Positions 1 to 12,358 of a stretch of 32,101 nucleotides of DNA are shown here, one piece after another (the first letter of the stretch is position 1; each line of letters starts with the position of its first letter). The notes below the pieces were generated by a model. That model worked only from the letters and a program-made list of their open reading frames with translations. It did not search any database and was not told the DNA's origin. Source of the DNA: Campylobacteraceae bacterium. GTDB lineage: Bacteria; Campylobacterota; Campylobacteria; Campylobacterales; Sulfurovaceae. Made by a program: the position numbers and the translations under genes. The DNA is taken from the NCBI GenBank assembly GCA_026996165.1, contig JALWMP010000179.1, positions 1 through 32,101 on the forward strand, given 5' to 3'.

Positions 1-250
1 ATGGTTTTTTAACAGGTTTTAGAAACTCATAGACTGCTTTTGCACCTAGAGAGCTACCACCAATACCCAAAACAACAATAGTTTCAATACTCTTATTAAA
101 GCTATTTACAAACTCTAAAATCTCATCAATATTCTGTTCAGGTAAATTATAGTAGCCTATACTCAAACGCTCTTTATCTATCTCTCTAAATAGTTTTTGT
201 TTCTCATCTGTCTCAAAAGTAGAACGGTTAAAGTGGAGTCTATTTCTCAT
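1..250 (-). CDS. pgi: Glucose-6-phosphate isomerase, N-terminal part (cut by window edge)
   Basis: Reading the minus strand from an ATG at 250 gives an open frame of 83 codons that runs off the window start. It begins MRNRLHFNRSTFETDE and contains the glycine-rich motif VVLGIGGSSLGAKAVYEFL at about residues 58-76, which is typical of phosphoglucose isomerase (SIS fold) and especially of the short Campylobacterota form. The enzyme interconverts glucose-6-phosphate and fructose-6-phosphate in the cytoplasm and so feeds sugar-nucleotide synthesis. The start lies 4 bases after the stop of the phosphomannomutase gene, so the two are probably co-transcribed. The catalytic residues fall outside the window, so completeness cannot be judged. 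Confidence 0.88.
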   Translation of the reverse strand, partial: MRNRLHFNRSTFETDEKQKLFREIDKERLSIGYYNLPEQNIDEILEFVNSFNKSIETIVVLGIGGSSLGAKAVYEFLKPVKKP

Positions 251-254
251 TAGA

Positions 255-1640
255 CTACCCTACCATTTTTTTAGCTTCTAAAATAACTCTATTGACCTCA
301 TCTTCATAGACTTTAGCTAAAGCTTCATCTGTAGATTCAAAACGTGTAACAAGTACAGGAGTAGTATTACTAGCACGAACTAAACCCCAACCTTTCTCAA
401 AGTTTATTCGCACTCCATCTACATCTATAATATCTACAATTTTAGGAAAACTACTAGGAGGATTTTCAAGTAGTTTTTTAATAGTATCAATTAAAACAAA
501 CTTCTCCTCATCGGTTGTGGCTACCTTAATCTCCTCTGTAGAGTATACTTTAGGAAGAGCCTCTAACTCCTCATCGAGGTTAACTCCCTCTTGTAAGAGT
601 TCTAACATACGAAGTGTTGCATAGATAGCATCATCATACCCAAAGTAGCGATGTTTAAAGAAGATATGCCCACTTACCTCACATGCCAAATCTGCATGGG
701 TCTCTCTCATTTTTACTTTTAAATTTGAGTGACCTGTTTTGTACATAATAGCTTTTGCCCCTCGTCGCTCTAGCTCATCATACATCACTTGTGAACACTT
801 TACCTCGCCAATGACTGTTGGATTTTCCATCTTCATAGCATACAGAAGTGCCATCTGGTCACCTTTAATATTGTACTTATGAGTAAGCACTGCAATTCTA
901 TCTGCATCTCCATCATAAGCAAAGGCAATATCTCCCTCTTTTTTTAATAGTGCTTTAATATCTGCTAGATTTGACTCTACAGATGGGTCTGGGTGGTGGT
1001 TTGGAAATGTTCCATCAGGCTCTAAATATATACCCTTATAGTTTAACTCTAAAGCATCAAAAATATCGGTTATAACAGTACCAACAACCCCATTACCACC
1101 ATCTATTACTATCTTTTTGTTAAAGCCTTTTAGATGAGAGAAATTCTTAACCATATACTCAATATACTGTTTTTTAGACTCTATTGCTATTCGTTCTGTA
1201 TTAGTTGGTATCTGCATACTGCTATTTGCAATAATATCATCACCTAAAGCATATATCTCTTCTCCAAAAAATGGAGCTTTATCTAGTGTTATCTTAAATC
1301 CATTATACTCACTTGGATTGTGTGAGCCTGTTATCATAATAGAGCTATTAACTTGCTCCTCTATATTTGTTGGTTGTACATAGTTTGAAAAATAGTTTAC
1401 AGGTGTTGCTACCATGCCCATATCTAACACTTTACACCCTGCAAAATTTAGTCCAGAAGCTAAGTAGTCACGTAAAATAGGAGAGTGAGTTCTTGCATCA
1501 TAACCAATGGCTACTACACCACCTAAAACTTTAATCTTTTTTCCCAAAAAGTAACCAATAAGTTTTACACTTTGCTCATTTAGCTCTTTTTCAAAAATTC
1601 CTCTTATGTCATATTCTCTAAAAATTGTTTTCTTTATCAT
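255..1640 (-). CDS. Phosphomannomutase/phosphoglucomutase
   Basis: 461 residues, full length for the alpha-D-phosphohexomutase family (ManB/AlgC type). The protein shows the phosphoserine loop TGSHNPS at 104-110 with Ser106 as the phosphorylated residue, the metal-binding loop DGDADR at 243-248, the sugar-specificity loop EVSGH at 321-325, and the phosphate-binding loop RASNTTP at 422-428. It interconverts hexose-6-phosphate and hexose-1-phosphate, giving glucose-1-phosphate or mannose-1-phosphate for nucleotide-sugar synthesis. It sits just upstream of pgi, and galE, ugd and the glycan locus lie further upstream on the same strand, which fits precursor supply. Whether mannose or glucose is preferred cannot be told from sequence, so no symbol is given. 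A spaced AAGG precedes the ATG. Confidence 0.92.
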   Translation of the reverse strand: MIKKTIFREYDIRGIFEKELNEQSVKLIGYFLGKKIKVLGGVVAIGYDARTHSPILRDYLASGLNFAGCKVLDMGMVATPVNYFSNYVQPTNIEEQVNSSIMITGSHNPSEYNGFKITLDKAPFFGEEIYALGDDIIANSSMQIPTNTERIAIESKKQYIEYMVKNFSHLKGFNKKIVIDGGNGVVGTVITDIFDALELNYKGIYLEPDGTFPNHHPDPSVESNLADIKALLKKEGDIAFAYDGDADRIAVLTHKYNIKGDQMALLYAMKMENPTVIGEVKCSQVMYDELERRGAKAIMYKTGHSNLKVKMRETHADLACEVSGHIFFKHRYFGYDDAIYATLRMLELLQEGVNLDEELEALPKVYSTEEIKVATTDEEKFVLIDTIKKLLENPPSSFPKIVDIIDVDGVRINFEKGWGLVRASNTTPVLVTRFESTDEALAKVYEDEVNRVILEAKKMVG

Positions 1641-1666
1641 TTTTATATTACCTTGCTCTTTACTCT

Positions 1667-1692
1667 CGTTCCCAAGCTCCAGCTTGGGAATG
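1667..1692. repeat. Palindromic repeat, AAGCT-type, copy 1
   Basis: A perfect inverted repeat of half-site TTCCCAAGCT, a CC centre and AGCTTGGGAA (1669-1690), extended by one G-T and one C-G pair. It lies in the gap between gltX and the phosphomutase gene. From memory, very similar short palindromes are dispersed in many genomes of sulfur-oxidising bacteria. It has no T-run on either side and is not a typical intrinsic terminator, but its RNA would fold strongly. Confidence 0.75.
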
Positions 1693-1737
1693 CATATTAG
1701 AATAACAACTTTTTTGAAAATTTGTACTCCAATATTG

Positions 1738-1763
1738 GGTTACGAAGCTAGAGCTTCGTAACC
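1738..1763. repeat. Palindromic repeat, AAGCT-type, copy 2
   Basis: A perfect 12-bp inverted repeat, GGTTACGAAGCT, with a two-base AG centre. It lies 45 bases from copy 1 in the same gap. The two share the core AAGCT-NN-AGCTT but differ in the outer arms (CCC against TACG), so they look like two subfamilies of one dispersed element. A decayed relative of this second type is at 4313-4335. Confidence 0.75.
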
Positions 1764-1788
1764 AGTTTTATATTATTAAACGTGTACC

Positions 1789-3174
1789 CTACGCGTTTAT
1801 AAACTCTATGGCTTTTTCAACTCTTCTTATTGTCTCTTCTGTACCCAAAATAGCCATAATCTCATCAAGCCCTGAACCTGTCATAGAGCCTAAAAGGCTT
1901 ACACGCAAAGGTTGCCCAATTTTTCCAAAACCTATCTCTCTTTTAGCTACTATAGATTCAATAACAGCATGGTACTCCTCTTTAGTAGAGGCATTTGCAC
2001 CCTTTAGCATCTCTACAAACTCACCTAAAATCTCAACAGCATCACCCTTAAAGGCTTTTTTAGCATTTTTTGCATTATACTCACTCGGTGCATTTAAAAT
2101 TAGATTAATCTGACTAGCCAACTCCACTAAAGTCTTTCCACGCTCTTTTGTTGCATTTAAGATTAAATCTCTTTTATCACTATCTCTAATATCTACCCCA
2201 AAATCTACCAATAGTTCGGCTAAGTCATCGTGAGGCTTATTTTTAATATAGTGAGCATTAAGCCATAATAGTTTGTCAAGATTGTAGTTCGATGAACTTT
2301 TGTTTATATCTTTAGGGTCAAAAAGCTCTATCATCTCTTCAACAGAAAATATCTCTTGGTCACCATGACTCCAACCTAGTCGTACTAAAAAGTTCAAAAG
2401 TGCTTCAGGTAGATACCCTAAAGCTTTATACTCCATAACATCTGTAGCACCATCACGTTTAGAGAGCTTTCTACCCTGCTCGTTGTTTATCATAGCTACA
2501 TGGTAAAAATTTGGAACACTAAAGCCTAACGCTTCATAGACGACTATCTGTTTTGGTGTGTTGTATAGATGGTCATCTCCACGAATCACATCTGTTAAGC
2601 CCATTAAAGCATCATCTATAGCCACTACAAAATTATATGTAGGTGTACCATCAGAACGAGCAATAATAAAATCATCTACTTCAGAGGCATCAACACTAAA
2701 TTCACCTTTAATACCATCAACAAATGAGATTTTTCCCTCTTGTGGAGCTTTAATTCTAACAACAGGCTCTACTCCCTCTGGAGGTGTTCCAGTAAAGTCA
2801 CGGTAACGTCCATCATAACGAGTTCTCTCACCTTTTGCCTTTTGCTCCTCTCTAAGTTGGTCTAGCTCCTCTTTAGTCATATAGCACTTATAGGCTTTGC
2901 CCTCTTCTAGGAGTTGGTCAATATATTTTTTATATAAATCAAACCGTTTAGACTGAAAAATAGCCTCCCCATCATAGCTCATACCAACCCAATCAAACGC
3001 TTTTAAAATAGCTTCTACAGCCTCCTCTGAGTTACGTGCTAAGTCTGTATCTTCTATTCTAAGTAGAAACTCTCCTTGGTTTTTCTTAGCCCAAAGCCAT
3101 GAAAAGAGAGATGTTCTTAGCCCTCCAATATGTAGATAACCAGTTGGTGATGGTGCAAAACGTGTTCGTATCAT
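1789..3174 (-). CDS. gltX: Glutamyl-tRNA synthetase
   Basis: 461 residues, the usual length for a bacterial class I GluRS. The HIGH-type signature is HIGG at 15-18 in FAPSPTGYLHIGG, and the KMSKS-type loop is KLSKR at 236-240, followed by DGATDVMEY. It charges tRNA with glutamate in the cytoplasm. Campylobacterota usually have two GltX paralogues, one of which charges tRNA-Gln (or is specialised for it), and I cannot decide from this window which one this is. It has its own candidate promoter at 3210-3218 and stands between sugar-metabolism genes without an evident functional link to them. The ATG start gives the canonical N-terminus. Confidence 0.95.
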   Translation of the reverse strand: MIRTRFAPSPTGYLHIGGLRTSLFSWLWAKKNQGEFLLRIEDTDLARNSEEAVEAILKAFDWVGMSYDGEAIFQSKRFDLYKKYIDQLLEEGKAYKCYMTKEELDQLREEQKAKGERTRYDGRYRDFTGTPPEGVEPVVRIKAPQEGKISFVDGIKGEFSVDASEVDDFIIARSDGTPTYNFVVAIDDALMGLTDVIRGDDHLYNTPKQIVVYEALGFSVPNFYHVAMINNEQGRKLSKRDGATDVMEYKALGYLPEALLNFLVRLGWSHGDQEIFSVEEMIELFDPKDINKSSSNYNLDKLLWLNAHYIKNKPHDDLAELLVDFGVDIRDSDKRDLILNATKERGKTLVELASQINLILNAPSEYNAKNAKKAFKGDAVEILGEFVEMLKGANASTKEEYHAVIESIVAKREIGFGKIGQPLRVSLLGSMTGSGLDEIMAILGTEETIRRVEKAIEFINA

Positions 3175-3192
3175 AGTTAGTTCACTCTTATC

Positions 3193-3208
3193 CCTAAAAT
3201 TATTTAGG
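3193..3208 (-). terminator. Small hairpin between galE and gltX
   Basis: Inverted repeat CCTAAA-ATTA-TTTAGG, 30 to 45 bases beyond the galE stop and just downstream of the gltX -10 box. It could weaken read-through from galE or sit in the gltX leader. There is no T-run and the stem is AT-rich, so this is a weak call. Confidence 0.25.
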
Positions 3209-3209
3209 A

Positions 3210-3218
3210 ATTATAACA
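3210..3218 (-). promoter_or_regulatory. Extended -10 promoter for gltX
   Basis: On the minus strand the bases read TGTTATAAT, a perfect extended -10 box (TGnTATAAT). Transcription would start near 3203, giving a leader of about 29 bases before the gltX ATG. No good -35 box is seen at 16-18 bp spacing, which is usual for Campylobacterota sigma-70 promoters. Confidence 0.65.
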
Positions 3219-3238
3219 AAGTAAGCAATATATCAAGA

Positions 3239-4258
3239 TTAACTCTTAGTTAGATACCCATCAGGATTTTGACTCTGCCATAGCCACCCATCTTCACACA
3301 TCTCCTCAATACCTCTTTTTGCCTCCCAATCAAGAACTTCTTTAGCATAAGAGGGGTCTGCAAAACAAGTAGCAATATCTCCTGCTCGTCTTGGAGCTAT
3401 TTTGTAAGGTACTTTTTTACCTGAAGCCTTTTCAAATGCTTTAACCATCTCTAATACAGAGTAGCCTTTACCAGTTCCAAGGTTAATAGTCATAACCTCT
3501 GAAAAATCATCTAATCTATCTAAAGCATTAACATGACCTTGTGCTAAATCGACTACATGAATATAGTCTCTTACACCTGTTCCATCAGGAGTATCATAAT
3601 CATCTCCAAAGACAGATAGATACTCTCTTTTACCAACTGCTGTTTGAGCAATAAATGGCATAAGGTTATTTGGAATTCCATTTGGGTCTTCACCAATAGT
3701 TCCAGAGTTATGAGCCCCTACAGGGTTAAAATATCGGAGTAAAATAACTTTCCAATCATTATCAGAGACATAAAGGTCTCTTAAAATCTCCTCTATAAAG
3801 AGTTTACTTCTTCCATAAGGGTTTGTAGCAGAGGTAGGAAAACTCTCTAAAATAGGAGTAGTATGAGGGTCACCATAAACTGTTGCAGATGAGGAGAAGA
3901 TAATAGATTTACAGTTGTATTTTTCCATCACTTCACAAAGTATGACTGTTCCATTTACATTATTGTCATAATATCTTAAAGGTTGTTCTACCGATTCACC
4001 TACAGCTTTAAGTCCTGCAAAGTGAATAACAGCATCTATCTTATTAGAACTAAAAACTTTTCCTAAATCATCTCTACTTCTAATATCACCTTCAAAAACT
4101 GTTATTTTTTGTCCAACAATCTTCTCAACTCTATTAATACTCTCTCTCGAAGAGTTACAAAAATTATCAAAAACAATCACCTCATACCCTGCTTCAATAA
4201 GCAATACTACTGTATGTGAACCAATATATCCTGCTCCACCTGTTACTAAAATTTTCAC
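3239..4258 (-). CDS. galE: UDP-glucose 4-epimerase (SDR family)
   Basis: 339 residues, full length for GalE. The NAD-binding motif GGAGYIG is at 7-13, the serine motif SSSATVYG at 122-129, and the catalytic YxxxK is Y148-GRS-K152. It interconverts UDP-glucose and UDP-galactose. In Campylobacter the homologue Gne at the pgl locus also acts on UDP-GlcNAc/UDP-GalNAc and supplies GalNAc to the N-glycan, and the location here makes that plausible. The start is GTG at 4258, with AGGAG 8 bases upstream. It follows ugd on the same strand after a 92-base gap containing a weak -10 box and a decayed palindrome. Substrate range cannot be decided from sequence. Confidence 0.93.
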   Translation of the reverse strand: MKILVTGGAGYIGSHTVVLLIEAGYEVIVFDNFCNSSRESINRVEKIVGQKITVFEGDIRSRDDLGKVFSSNKIDAVIHFAGLKAVGESVEQPLRYYDNNVNGTVILCEVMEKYNCKSIIFSSSATVYGDPHTTPILESFPTSATNPYGRSKLFIEEILRDLYVSDNDWKVILLRYFNPVGAHNSGTIGEDPNGIPNNLMPFIAQTAVGKREYLSVFGDDYDTPDGTGVRDYIHVVDLAQGHVNALDRLDDFSEVMTINLGTGKGYSVLEMVKAFEKASGKKVPYKIAPRRAGDIATCFADPSYAKEVLDWEAKRGIEEMCEDGWLWQSQNPDGYLTKS

Positions 4259-4312
4259 TATATTATCTCCTAATTATTTATTACTCTTAAGTACCAGCTC
4301 AATGCTAATGAA

Positions 4313-4335
4313 ATTACGAAGCTCCAGCCTCCTAA
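4313..4335. repeat. Decayed AAGCT-type palindrome, copy 3
   Basis: ATTACGAAGCT, CC, then AGCCTCCTAAT-like bases. The left arm matches the copy at 1738-1763 at 10 of its 11 comparable bases, while the right arm has about three changes that spoil the palindrome. It lies in the leader of galE, so it may be a worn remnant of the same element. Confidence 0.45.
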
Positions 4336-4337
4336 TC

Positions 4338-4343
4338 AGTATA
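4338..4343 (-). promoter_or_regulatory. Possible -10 box for galE
   Basis: TATACT on the minus strand, a few bases after the ugd stop and about 80 bases before the galE GTG. There is no clear -35 box and no TG extension. galE may equally be transcribed by read-through from ugd. Confidence 0.3.
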
Positions 4344-4350
4344 AACAAGT

Positions 4351-5520
4351 TTAACTATCACTATTAAATATATCTCTTGTATAGACTTTCTCTTCAACAT
4401 CTTTTATATCATCTGATAATCTATTTGCAACAATAATATCAGATATTTTTTTAAACTCATTTAAGTCTTTAATTATTTTAAAATTAGAAAATAAATCATC
4501 TTCACAAGCTGGTTCATAAATAACAATCTCAACTCCTCTCTTTTCAAGACGTTTCATAATTCCTTGAATAGCTGAAGCTCTAAAATTGTCTGAACCACTC
4601 TTCATAACTAAGCGATATATACCCACTATTTTTGGATTTTTAGAGGCAATCGAATCGGCAATAAAATCTTTACGCGTACGATTTGCATCAACAATAGCTC
4701 CAATAAGTGAACTAGGAACACCCTCATAGTTAGCTCTAAGCTGTTTAGTATCTTTTGGTAGACAGTAACCACCATATCCAAAAGATGGGTTATTGTAGTG
4801 TGTACCAATTCTAGGGTCAAGACCAACCCCCTCAATAATCTGTTTAGAGTCTAAGTTATGAGCTTGTGCATAAGAGTCTAACTCATTAAAGTAAGCTACA
4901 CGCATAGCAAGATAGGTATTTGAAAAGAGTTTTATTGCTTCTGCTTCTGTTGAGTCAGTAAAGAGAATATTAATATTATCTTTAATAGCTCCCTTAGCTA
5001 AAAGATTAGCAAAAACTTCAGCCCTTTTAGAACGTTCTCCAACAATAATACGTGATGGATAAAGGTTGTCATAGAGAGCTTTTCCCTCTCTTAAGAACTC
5101 TGGAGAGAAGATAATATTTTCACTTTTATATTTTTTTCGAACACTCTTTGTAAAACCTACAGGAACTGTTGATTTTATAACCATTGTAAGGTTAGGATTA
5201 AAAGCAATAACATCTCTAATAACCACTTCAACTAAAGAGGTATCAAAATAGTTTGTTTCAGGGTCATAATCTGTTGGCGTAGAGATAATAACAAAATCAG
5301 CATCTCTATAAGCCTCCTCTTTATCTAAAGTAGCTCTAAAGTTCAATGGCTTATTTTTTAAATACTCTTCTATCTCTTTATCTTCAATCGGAGATTGCTT
5401 ATTATTAAGCATCTCTACTTTTTTAGGAACTACATCTAGTGCTACAACCTCATTATGTTGAGCCAATAAGACTCCATTTGAGAGTCCTACATATCCTGTA
5501 CCTGCTATAGCTATTTTCAT
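4351..5520 (-). CDS. ugd: UDP-glucose 6-dehydrogenase
   Basis: 389 residues, matching the shorter bacterial Ugd group. The NAD-binding motif GTGYVG is at 7-12, the family segment [21 protein letters not shown] at about 141-161, and the catalytic cysteine is Cys253 in [15 protein letters not shown]. It oxidises UDP-glucose twice to UDP-glucuronate in the cytoplasm. With galE next to it and the glycan genes upstream it probably supplies a uronic acid for the surface glycan. A -10 box is present at 5558-5563. The Shine-Dalgarno sequence before the ATG is weak (AGAAAGTGA). Related families that oxidise UDP-ManNAc or UDP-GlcNAc share these motifs, so the substrate is likely but not proven. Confidence 0.9.
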   Translation of the reverse strand: MKIAIAGTGYVGLSNGVLLAQHNEVVALDVVPKKVEMLNNKQSPIEDKEIEEYLKNKPLNFRATLDKEEAYRDADFVIISTPTDYDPETNYFDTSLVEVVIRDVIAFNPNLTMVIKSTVPVGFTKSVRKKYKSENIIFSPEFLREGKALYDNLYPSRIIVGERSKRAEVFANLLAKGAIKDNINILFTDSTEAEAIKLFSNTYLAMRVAYFNELDSYAQAHNLDSKQIIEGVGLDPRIGTHYNNPSFGYGGYCLPKDTKQLRANYEGVPSSLIGAIVDANRTRKDFIADSIASKNPKIVGIYRLVMKSGSDNFRASAIQGIMKRLEKRGVEIVIYEPACEDDLFSNFKIIKDLNEFKKISDIIVANRLSDDIKDVEEKVYTRDIFNSDS

Positions 5521-5557
5521 ATAGATTATTCACTTTCTAATTTAATATTATTTTAAG

Positions 5558-5563
5558 ATTATA
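5558..5563 (-). promoter_or_regulatory. -10 box for ugd
   Basis: A perfect TATAAT on the minus strand in the 61-base gap between kdsD and ugd, about 38 bases before the ugd ATG. There is no convincing -35 box. It would allow ugd, and perhaps galE, to be expressed apart from the glycan operon. Confidence 0.5.
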
Positions 5564-5581
5564 GCTAATAGTTAATTAAAA

Positions 5582-6526
5582 CTAAAGAGCTAAATCATAA
5601 ATTTGCACTACTCCACAAAGTTTATTATTATCTACAACTAAAAGAGAGTTCACTTTATAATCATTCATTAAATTTTGAGCATCAATCAGTTTTGCCTCTT
5701 TTTGAATAGTCTTAGGATTTTTTGTCATTAAATACTCTGCTTTTAGTTTAAAAAATGTATCTTCAAACTCCTCCATAGCACGACGTATATCTCCATCGGT
5801 AATAATCCCAACCGTAGAGTTAGCATCTTGAACAATAGCTAATCCTAACCGTGCTTTAGATACAGTATGAATAATATCTTTTATGGAACTATCTTTATTT
5901 ACAATAGGTAAATTATCTTTTTTCATGACATCTTCTACTCTTGTTAATAGTTTTCGTCCTAGACTACCACCTGGATGAAACTGTGCAAAATCACTATCTT
6001 TAAAATCTCTTAACTTCATAAGTGTAATAGCCAAAGCATCACCCATAACTAGAGTTGCAGTAGTTGATGAAGTAGGAGCAAGTTGAAGAGGACATGCCTC
6101 TTTTTCTACATATATATTTAAATGGTATGTTGAGTTTTTAGCTAATGTTGAAAGAGGATTACTACTCATAGCAATTATAATATTTTTCTGTTCTCTCAAA
6201 AAAGGAATAAGCTTTAGTACCTCATCTGTCTCTCCAGAATTAGAAATAAGTAGTACAATATCATCTTTTTCAATCATACCTAAATCTCCATGGTATGCTT
6301 CAGCAGGGTGCAAAAAGAAACTAGGTGTTCCTGTACTTGCCATTGTTGCAGCAATCTTTCTACCAATAATCCCAGACTTTCCCATACCTGAAATAATTAA
6401 TTTTCCTTTACAAACTAAAATAGCCTCTATTGATTTTTCAAAATTAGTATCTAAATTATTAACTAAGTTAGCAATAGCTTCAGACTCTATTTTAAAAACT
6501 TCTTTAGCCTTTTCAATAATATTCAT
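5582..6526 (-). CDS. kdsD: Arabinose-5-phosphate isomerase (KdsD/KpsF family)
   Basis: 314 residues with an N-terminal SIS sugar-isomerase domain (about 30-190) and two C-terminal CBS domains (about 200-314), the standard KdsD/KpsF/GutQ layout. Recognisable segments are ISGMGKSGIIGRKIAATMAS and HPAEAYHGDLGMI in the SIS part and GIITDGDIRRAMEE in the CBS part. The enzyme converts ribulose-5-phosphate to arabinose-5-phosphate, the first step to KDO for lipopolysaccharide or capsule. The ATG follows AAGG by 7 bases, and the gene begins 2 bases beyond the pglF stop, so it is very likely the last gene of the glycan operon. Its presence suggests KDO supply is linked to this surface-glycan locus. 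Confidence 0.9.
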   Translation of the reverse strand: MNIIEKAKEVFKIESEAIANLVNNLDTNFEKSIEAILVCKGKLIISGMGKSGIIGRKIAATMASTGTPSFFLHPAEAYHGDLGMIEKDDIVLLISNSGETDEVLKLIPFLREQKNIIIAMSSNPLSTLAKNSTYHLNIYVEKEACPLQLAPTSSTTATLVMGDALAITLMKLRDFKDSDFAQFHPGGSLGRKLLTRVEDVMKKDNLPIVNKDSSIKDIIHTVSKARLGLAIVQDANSTVGIITDGDIRRAMEEFEDTFFKLKAEYLMTKNPKTIQKEAKLIDAQNLMNDYKVNSLLVVDNNKLCGVVQIYDLAL

Positions 6527-6528
6527 AA

Positions 6529-10000
<3,472 letters not shown>

Positions 10001-10003
10001 TTT

Positions 10004-12358
10004 CTACCTTTTAACTCTATAGATTTTACTATATGGAGATGAGACAACCAACTCAAAAAGATTCTTGTCATAATTTCCAAGCATAAACATCTGAACATAG
10101 GTTGAGTTATATGTCTCTCTATCCATTACAATCATTCTATTATAACTTTTCAAATATACTACACATAACTCTCCATCTATATGCATTAGTGATGAGTTAA
10201 CAGTAGGTGTACCTTTCTGGTCTAATACTACTTGGTCAAAATGGTAAACTTTATAACTATTTTTACCTAAAGAGACTGTTCCTTTAGCTGTATCAAATAT
10301 TATACCATTTTGTAAAAGAACTTGTGTCCCATGTTGTTGATAAGGAGCAGTTGGATAAAAAATAATATTTCTCTGCTTTTTCCCTGTCTTTAAGTTAAGA
10401 TTTCCAAAAACACCAACAGTTGGAAAAATATTTAACATTCTATATGGTAAATAGAGGTAAACATCTCTAGTTTTTTTAGGAAGTTTATAGTCAGATTTTT
10501 TTAAGTCATTTAAGAGTCTTCTAGGATTTACCTTCTCAAATATCTTATTTGCTACAACTGAGTAGTTAGAGTCCACATAGGTCTCAACAGCTAAACGACT
10601 TAAGTTTGCAACCTGCATTGGTGAAGTTGAGAACATAATTTTAGAGATAATATAGTTATCGTTGTTGTGTTTACCTCCATCAATAAGTGTTGAGGTGTCA
10701 GAGTAGTACCAAATAGGATACCCATAATCCCACCAACTAAGTGTATAGTCTTTAGAACTAGCTACCTTATCTAAATCTACTAGGTCTTGAACCTCTGCTT
10801 TATTTAGTACTGTTGGTACTCTATAACCTATAATATGTGTTATGTTTGGTATAAACATTAATAATACTAGAAACGATATAAAAAATATTTGATTTATTTT
10901 ATATTTTTTTTCTTCTATTAAAATATATATTCCAATAGCTAAGAAAGTCATAAAGAGTGGTATTAAGATATTATACATTCCTACCATAATAGTATTTTGG
11001 ATACTATCCCAAATACTATATATTGCCTTCCCTAATGCTTCTATAAAATTTATTTGATTTGGAATAATATATTTTTGTACTAATATTGAAAATTGTTCTA
11101 AAAATAATAAGAAAGAGGCTGTAATTAATATGAATATTTTTTGCTCACTATTCTTTATTAAATTAAATATATAATAGAAAAGATAAACAGCACTCATTGC
11201 GGCAACAGGTACAGCATAGACAGTAAAACGAAGCCCTCCCCATAAAGAGAATATACCAATACCAATTAGAGGTAAAGCCAAAATAAAGGCTGGTCTTCTA
11301 ATAACCAAAACAACATACCCAACTAAAGCAACCAATACCCCAAAAATAGAACCAGAGGTACGATTGGCAAAGGTCTCAAAAGGGATTCTTCCTGCCTCTC
11401 TAACGGTTTGATTTACAGCATAGAAATGCAAAGCTCCATCTTTTGTACCTTTTACCGTATAACTAACAACTTTTGCCCAAATTAACCCAAATACATTACC
11501 TAAAAGTAAAAAGAGAACAAATGCTACCCCTGCTCCTATCATTAATTTCTTTTGCTCTATATTTTTAGTTTTTAAAATAAAATAGGCTAAAAAAAGAAGT
11601 ATAAAGTGAACTATATAGCTTAGTGGTTTCTCCAATCCTATAGGCATAAGTGCAATAAATACAAGAATCAATGAAGCGTAAGTAACCTTTTCATTACGAT
11701 GAAACCAAACCATATAAGCCCCATAGATAATACCAATAGCATAAACAATCGCTTGACCTTGGTCATACAAAAAAGGGTAGAGAATAATTGCAATACCTGC
11801 ATATAGTGATGAACGAAGATTAAAATCGATAGTACTCTTCATTAAGAAAAACAGAATAAACATTGGAGCCATAGCTGAGAACATATCGGTATCATAGTAC
11901 CCTACCATAGTACGGTTATAGTAACTCCAAGTAATACTTCCAAGCAGTGCCGCAAAAAATCCCCATAGTGTCTGTTTATAGAGTCTTGCTATTAAAATCA
12001 TAGGAACAACAACCAATGAGGAGATAATTGATGGCATATAGAGTATTATAGTCTCTAGTGAAAAGGGTGTAATCTTAGCCAAGAGTGTTGTAAAGAAAAT
12101 AACACCATAGTCCCATATTCCAAATACTCTTGGATTTTCCATATGCAAACCATCTAAAGCCTGTTGAGCACCTGATGCAAAGAAATACCCATCATTTGTG
12201 TTAATCATAAGCTCACCATTCCACATAAAAGATGGATTATCTTGGAACTGAAAAACCCATATCATGCGAATAGCAAAGCTAAAGAGATAGGCTATTAACA
12301 TCAACCCAATCATCTGAAATGTAGTAACTTGATTTAAAGAAAATCTGTTTTTTGTCAT
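10004..12358 (-). CDS. pglB: Oligosaccharyltransferase (STT3/PglB family)
   Basis: 784 residues, longer than the roughly 713 of Campylobacter PglB. It has a multi-helix membrane domain followed by a periplasmic C-terminal domain. Catalytic features line up with C. lari PglB: Asp56 in NTNDGY, the second metal motif D156-x-D158 in GYYDTDM, Glu321 in the TVRE external-loop motif, Arg377 in GGLRFTVYAVP, and the sequon-reading motif WWDYG at 542-546. It transfers a lipid-linked glycan to asparagine in D/E-x-N-x-S/T sequons on the periplasmic side. About 80 extra residues with likely added helices lie at roughly 400-500, between the membrane core and WWDYG. The stop of the GT2 gene overlaps the start (ATGA). 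Confidence 0.96.
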   Translation of the reverse strand: MTKNRFSLNQVTTFQMIGLMLIAYLFSFAIRMIWVFQFQDNPSFMWNGELMINTNDGYFFASGAQQALDGLHMENPRVFGIWDYGVIFFTTLLAKITPFSLETIILYMPSIISSLVVVPMILIARLYKQTLWGFFAALLGSITWSYYNRTMVGYYDTDMFSAMAPMFILFFLMKSTIDFNLRSSLYAGIAIILYPFLYDQGQAIVYAIGIIYGAYMVWFHRNEKVTYASLILVFIALMPIGLEKPLSYIVHFILLFLAYFILKTKNIEQKKLMIGAGVAFVLFLLLGNVFGLIWAKVVSYTVKGTKDGALHFYAVNQTVREAGRIPFETFANRTSGSIFGVLVALVGYVVLVIRRPAFILALPLIGIGIFSLWGGLRFTVYAVPVAAMSAVYLFYYIFNLIKNSEQKIFILITASFLLFLEQFSILVQKYIIPNQINFIEALGKAIYSIWDSIQNTIMVGMYNILIPLFMTFLAIGIYILIEEKKYKINQIFFISFLVLLMFIPNITHIIGYRVPTVLNKAEVQDLVDLDKVASSKDYTLSWWDYGYPIWYYSDTSTLIDGGKHNNDNYIISKIMFSTSPMQVANLSRLAVETYVDSNYSVVANKIFEKVNPRRLLNDLKKSDYKLPKKTRDVYLYLPYRMLNIFPTVGVFGNLNLKTGKKQRNIIFYPTAPYQQHGTQVLLQNGIIFDTAKGTVSLGKNSYKVYHFDQVVLDQKGTPTVNSSLMHIDGELCVVYLKSYNRMIVMDRETYNSTYVQMFMLGNYDKNLFELVVSSPYSKIYRVKR

